Of a stretch of DNA of 64,000 nucleotides, positions 61,244 through 64,000 are shown in pieces. Both the position numbers and the translations under genes were made by a program. This DNA is from Pseudomonas fluorescens (GTDB lineage Bacteria > Pseudomonadota > Gammaproteobacteria > Pseudomonadales > Pseudomonadaceae), in contig NZ_CABVHK010000016.1 in the NCBI RefSeq assembly GCF_902497785.1, forward strand, positions 67,561-131,560, written 5' to 3'. Each line of letters opens with the position of its first letter. Position 1 is the stretch's first letter. The notes under the pieces were generated by a model. The model was not told the origin of the DNA and ran no database searches. It saw only the letters and a list, made by a program, of their open reading frames with translations.

Positions 61244-61341
61244 GTAGGAGCGAGCTTGCTCGCGAAAAACGTCATTGCAACGCACTCATTCAGACAGGGC
61301 GCGTTATTGTTCAAGTCCATCGCAGGCAAGCCAGCTCCAAC
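61244..61341. repeat. Decayed REP doublet, type GAGCTTGCTCGC
   Basis: Forward copy GTAGGAGCGAGCTTGCTCGC is intact; the complement copy has changes (GCAGGCAAGCCAGCTCCAAC), so the pair no longer matches well. Confidence 0.8.
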
Positions 61342-61404
61342 AGGGGATGCGTACGGCGCGTATCAACGAAGTAACGGATATGTCGTCGACCCGAACCCCC
61401 CTGC

Positions 61405-61445
61405 AAAAAAACCCCGACCAGCTGACGCTGATCGGGGTTTCTTTT
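61405..61445 (-). terminator. Rho-independent terminator after the SlyB-like gene
   Basis: AAACCCCGA / TCGGGGTTT stem with A/T runs on both sides, so it could act in both directions. Confidence 0.85.
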
Positions 61446-61458
61446 CACCCGCTTGGGC

Positions 61459-61923
61459 TTAGTGCGAAACGCGGCTAGTACCATCCACAGTAGCAATCCG
61501 CACCCGCTCACCCACACGGAATACTTCATTCTCCTGAACCTGCTGCACGTAGGCGCGCATGCTGCCGTCGTCTTCGCGAACGGTGATTTCAACGCCCTGA
61601 GCACGGGTCAGGCCTTCTTCGGTTGCCGAACCGAGCAGACCACCGGCCACAGCGCCGATCACCGCGGCGACGATGCTGCCACGACCTCCGCCGATGGCAC
61701 TACCGCCGACACCGCCGACGACTGCACCGGCAGCGCCGCCGATCGGGGTTTTGGTGCCTTCGATTTTCACCGGACGCAGGGATTCGATGGTGCCCATGCG
61801 AACGGTCTGCACTCGACGCGCTTCGTCACGGGAATAGGAGTCACCGGTCAGGCTCGATTGGCAGCCGGTGAGCAACATCGCCATCGTGGAAAAAGAAGCA
61901 ACCAACAGAACAGACTTACGCAT
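61459..61923 (-). CDS. slyB: SlyB-like glycine-zipper outer-membrane lipoprotein
   Basis: A 154-residue protein with lipobox LLTGC (Cys21) and a glycine zipper (about 62-100: GGAAGAVVGGVGGSAIGGG and AAVIGAVAGGLLGS). The C-terminal VEITVREDDGSMRAYVQQ to GERVRIATVDGTSRV forms a small beta domain. SlyB/Pcp-type proteins form rings around outer-membrane proteins during envelope stress. No Mg-responsive PhoP site was recognised. Confidence 0.87.
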   Translation of the reverse strand: MRKSVLLVASFSTMAMLLTGCQSSLTGDSYSRDEARRVQTVRMGTIESLRPVKIEGTKTPIGGAAGAVVGGVGGSAIGGGRGSIVAAVIGAVAGGLLGSATEEGLTRAQGVEITVREDDGSMRAYVQQVQENEVFRVGERVRIATVDGTSRVSH

Positions 61924-62091
61924 AGCATCAACTCCAAAGGACAGGTAGCCATTAAACTCCGCAGCTTGACGCCTGTCACGACGTCGCCCGGATAAAAATG
62001 ATTTGATTCAGGCCAGGTACAGGCGCCTCCACGAACTCAACACGCACTGGCGGCCATTCGCAGCAACTGCGCCGCTGGCCCAAGGATTGTC

Positions 62092-62328
62092 ATGGATTAC
62101 TTCATCATTGTCGTCACCACTGTCGCCGGCCTGTACTTCCATGGGTGGTTGTACGTTCGGATCAAACGCTGGATGGACCGCGATCTGGCGTTAGCCCTGG
62201 CAGGTAACGACGAGCATAAAAAAGTCTTTATGCTCCAGCAACTGGCGAACGCTCAGGCACAGAAGATCAAGCGTCGGGACCTGCCGCAGTGGCTCGAGGC
62301 CGCTGCGGCAGGCTATCCCGGTCGGTAG
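62092..62328 (+). CDS. Small membrane-anchored protein, unknown function
   Basis: A 78-residue protein with one N-terminal helix (MDYFIIVVTTVAGLYFHGWLY), then a basic-amphipathic cytoplasmic part (RIKRWMDRDLALALAG, QQLANAQAQKIKRRDLPQWLEAAAAG). No family recognised. Convergent with pdxH, 5 bases apart. Confidence 0.65.
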   Translation: MDYFIIVVTTVAGLYFHGWLYVRIKRWMDRDLALALAGNDEHKKVFMLQQLANAQAQKIKRRDLPQWLEAAAAGYPGR

Positions 62329-62333
62329 ACTGC

Positions 62334-62981
62334 CTAGGGTGCCAGACGTTCAAGAATCCAGTCGGTGCCCTGGGAACGGTAGTTGAGGCGATCGTGCAGG
62401 CGGCTCGAACGGCCCTGCCAGAACTCGATGCGCTCAGGTAGCAGACGATATCCGCCCCAATGCTCGGGGCAATGGGGCTGTGTGTCGCTGAAACGTTGCT
62501 CGGTGTTCTTGAGCAGCGCTTCCAGTTCAGCGCGATCGGCGATCACGCGGCTTTGCGGTGAAGCCCAGGCACCGAGACGACTGCCCAGCGGCCGCACCTG
62601 GAAATAGGCATCGGACTCCTGCGGCGTAACCTTCACCACCCGACCTTCGATGCGTACCTGGCGCTCCAGGGCCGGCCAGAAAAACGTCATGGCCGCGAAC
62701 GGATTCGCGGCCAGGTGCTGGCCCTTGGCGCTGTCGTAGTTGGTGAAGAACGTGAAGCCCTGCGTGTCCAGGCCCTTGAGCAGCAGAATGCGGCAATGCG
62801 GCCGACCGTCCTTGTCGACGGTGGCCAGGGTCATGGCGTTTGCCTCCACCGGTGCCTGCTCGGTTTTCACCGCGTCGGCGAACCACTGATGAAACAGCGC
62901 GAACGGCTCGACCGGGGCTTGCGCCTCGGTCAGGCCATCTCGGGTGTAATCGCGACGCATATCAGCCAGGCCCTGGGTCAT
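62334..62981 (-). CDS. pdxH: Pyridoxamine 5'-phosphate oxidase
   Basis: A 215-residue flavoenzyme with NAMTLATVDKDGRPHCRILLLKGL, the FMN-binding FFTNYDSAKGQHLAANP, RQVRIEGRVVKV, and the C-terminal signature IEFWQGRSSRLHDRLNY with W-RLAP at the end. It makes pyridoxal 5'-phosphate from PNP or PMP using O2. Confidence 0.95.
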   Translation of the reverse strand: MTQGLADMRRDYTRDGLTEAQAPVEPFALFHQWFADAVKTEQAPVEANAMTLATVDKDGRPHCRILLLKGLDTQGFTFFTNYDSAKGQHLAANPFAAMTFFWPALERQVRIEGRVVKVTPQESDAYFQVRPLGSRLGAWASPQSRVIADRAELEALLKNTEQRFSDTQPHCPEHWGGYRLLPERIEFWQGRSSRLHDRLNYRSQGTDWILERLAP

Positions 62982-63005
62982 GGCGCATTCCTTTTGGTTA
63001 ACGAA

Positions 63006-64000
63006 TCACTTTTTCACAGCATCGGCGGCAACGACTTTCTTGTCAGCGGTCGCGGCTTTGGCCGGCGCGGTCTTCTTGGCCGGCGTCGCGGTTTTGGCCG
63101 GTGCTTTCTTGGCTGGAGCCTTGGCAGCGGCCTTCTTGGCCGGGGCTTTTTTCGTGGCAGGCACGGCAGCTTTCTTCGCCGCCGGTGCCGGGGTAACCGG
63201 CGTGGCCACTGGCTTGACGTCCTGGGCCGCGACCAGTCTCACCGGCGCCGGAGCGGGCATGTTGTACTTGCTCAGCAGCGCAATCATGGTGTTTTGCGGG
63301 GTCACCAGCAATTCGACGCGACGGTTCAAGGCACGGCCTTCCACACTGTCGTTGGCCGCACGCGGGGCTTCACTGCCCATGCCGCGCAGCATCAGGCGAT
63401 CACGCTGCAGACCGCTGAGGCGGAAGATCGCCGCCACCGCTTGTGCGCGTTCCTGACTCAGTTTGACGTTGGCCGGTGCGGCGCCCGAGGTATCGCTGTG
63501 GCCGAGTACCAGCACCGCGGTCTTCGGATCGAGTTCGAGGATTTTCGCCACGCGAGTGAACGGACCCAGGGTCACCGGCAACAACATGGCCGGGCGATCA
63601 GGGTTGAACGAGCCTTCTACCGGCGCGGTGACGACCAACACGTTTTCACGGCGCTCGAGTTGCAGGTTGCTGTCCTTGATCGCCGTGCGCAGGCGCGGCT
63701 CGTAATCGTCGAGCCAGGCTTGGGTAACTTTCGGATCAGGCATCGGCACGACTTTGGCGGCGGGCGACTCTTTGCCGCCGAACGGCCACCACCATTTGGC
63801 ACCCGTGTCGGTCTCGGCCTTGGCCACTTCAACCGGTTTGGCTTCAGGTTTTACCTCTGGTTTTTTGTCCGGAACCTCTTCGGAACCGAATGGCCAGTAC
63901 CAAGGGTTGGAGCTTTCGGCCTTGGCAACCGGAGCGGCCGCGACCGGTTTCACAGGAGCTGGAGCTGGAGCTGGAGCTGGCGCCGATGCTGGTGCTGGTG
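63006..64000 (-). CDS. OmpA-domain envelope protein with H1-like Lys/Ala/Pro tail, 5' end outside window
   Basis: The frame is open through the window end, so the N-terminus is missing; the visible part has over 330 residues. In order: an Ala-Pro repeat (PAPASAPAPAPAPAP), two WPFG-type stretches (SSNPWYWPFGSEE and KWWWPFGGKE) with Pro/Lys-rich linkers, then an OmpA-like peptidoglycan-binding domain (LVLGHSDTSG, NVKLSQERAQAV, NRRVELLV). A C-terminal tail of about 85 residues is rich in AKKAPAKKA repeats. The OmpA domain implies peptidoglycan contact. The basic tail resembles AlgP and histone H1 and is unusual in an envelope protein. Confidence 0.85.
   Translation of the reverse strand, partial: PAPASAPAPAPAPAPVKPVAAAPVAKAESSNPWYWPFGSEEVPDKKPEVKPEAKPVEVAKAETDTGAKWWWPFGGKESPAAKVVPMPDPKVTQAWLDDYEPRLRTAIKDSNLQLERRENVLVVTAPVEGSFNPDRPAMLLPVTLGPFTRVAKILELDPKTAVLVLGHSDTSGAAPANVKLSQERAQAVAAIFRLSGLQRDRLMLRGMGSEAPRAANDSVEGRALNRRVELLVTPQNTMIALLSKYNMPAPAPVRLVAAQDVKPVATPVTPAPAAKKAAVPATKKAPAKKAAAKAPAKKAPAKTATPAKKTAPAKAATADKKVVAADAVKK

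Larger units (their letters stand above)
61122..61458. other. Gap between nhaA and the SlyB-like gene
   Basis: Holds a stem-loop (61195-61216, ACAACCCT / AGGGTTGT), a decayed REP pair (61244-61341) and a strong terminator (61405-61445). Confidence 0.6.

Overview
The window looks like chromosomal DNA of a Pseudomonas of the P. fluorescens group. The evidence is the high GC content with strong third-position bias, the gene content (emhRABC/ttgRABC-type efflux, a pcaRKFTBDC-type beta-ketoadipate cluster, braCDEFG, olsBA, xenB, rapA, pitA), and 17 extragenic palindromic repeat (REP/REPIN) loci of the two sequence types typical of this group. I saw no tRNA, rRNA, insertion sequence, integrase, phage module or CRISPR array. 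Fifty-eight protein genes are called plus two doubtful small ORFs; the first and last genes are cut by the window edges.

Layout. 1-7.4 kb: a TPM-domain membrane protein and lemA, the periplasmic beta-glucosidase bglX, a cardiolipin synthase (clsB type) with a YceI protein, and a serine hydrolase with a small partner. 7.5-10.8 kb: an acyl-CoA dehydrogenase-like protein, the ornithine-lipid genes olsB-olsA, and acpH. 10.9-13.6 kb: an ArsR regulator, an MFS exporter and the ene-reductase xenB, preceded by inverted repeats. 13.6-14.7 kb: a small AT-rich islet with an orphan gene. 14.7-21.4 kb: the tripartite RND efflux pump emhABC and its divergent repressor emhR. 21.7-34.1 kb: an OprD-family porin and a consolidated protocatechuate catabolism cluster on the minus strand (pcaR, pcaK, pcaI, pcaJ, pcaF, pcaH, pcaG, pcaT, pcaB, pcaD, pcaC), which covers uptake, ring cleavage and conversion to succinyl-CoA and acetyl-CoA. 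Three sites resembling the PcaR operator lie before pcaR, pcaK and pcaI. 34.3-38 kb: small genes, a predicted three-way-junction RNA, the phosphate transporter pitA, and a 36-residue membrane protein resembling the cbb3-oxidase subunit CcoM behind two ANR-like boxes. 38.1-46 kb: rapA, a spinster-like MFS transporter, an MHYT-GGDEF-EAL c-di-GMP protein and a hydroxyisobutyrate-type dehydrogenase. 46.0-48.2 kb: a solitary 731-residue tubulin/FtsZ-superfamily protein. 48.5-54.2 kb: DUF2288 and the branched-chain amino acid ABC transporter braCDEFG. 54.3-64 kb: a LysR/SDR pair, a lipoprotein, an FAD oxidoreductase, a PLP enzyme, nhaA, a SlyB-like lipoprotein, pdxH and an OmpA-domain protein with a histone-H1-like tail.

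The best candidate for undescribed biology is the tubulin-like protein at 46035-48230. It keeps recognisable nucleotide-binding (T1, T3, T4) and catalytic (T7) loops but is nearly twice the length of FtsZ and stands alone. Second-tier items are the CcoM-like gene with two ANR boxes, the three-way junction before pitA, the AT-rich islet, and the dense REP population. Functions are assigned from protein features recognised by eye; no database search was run.
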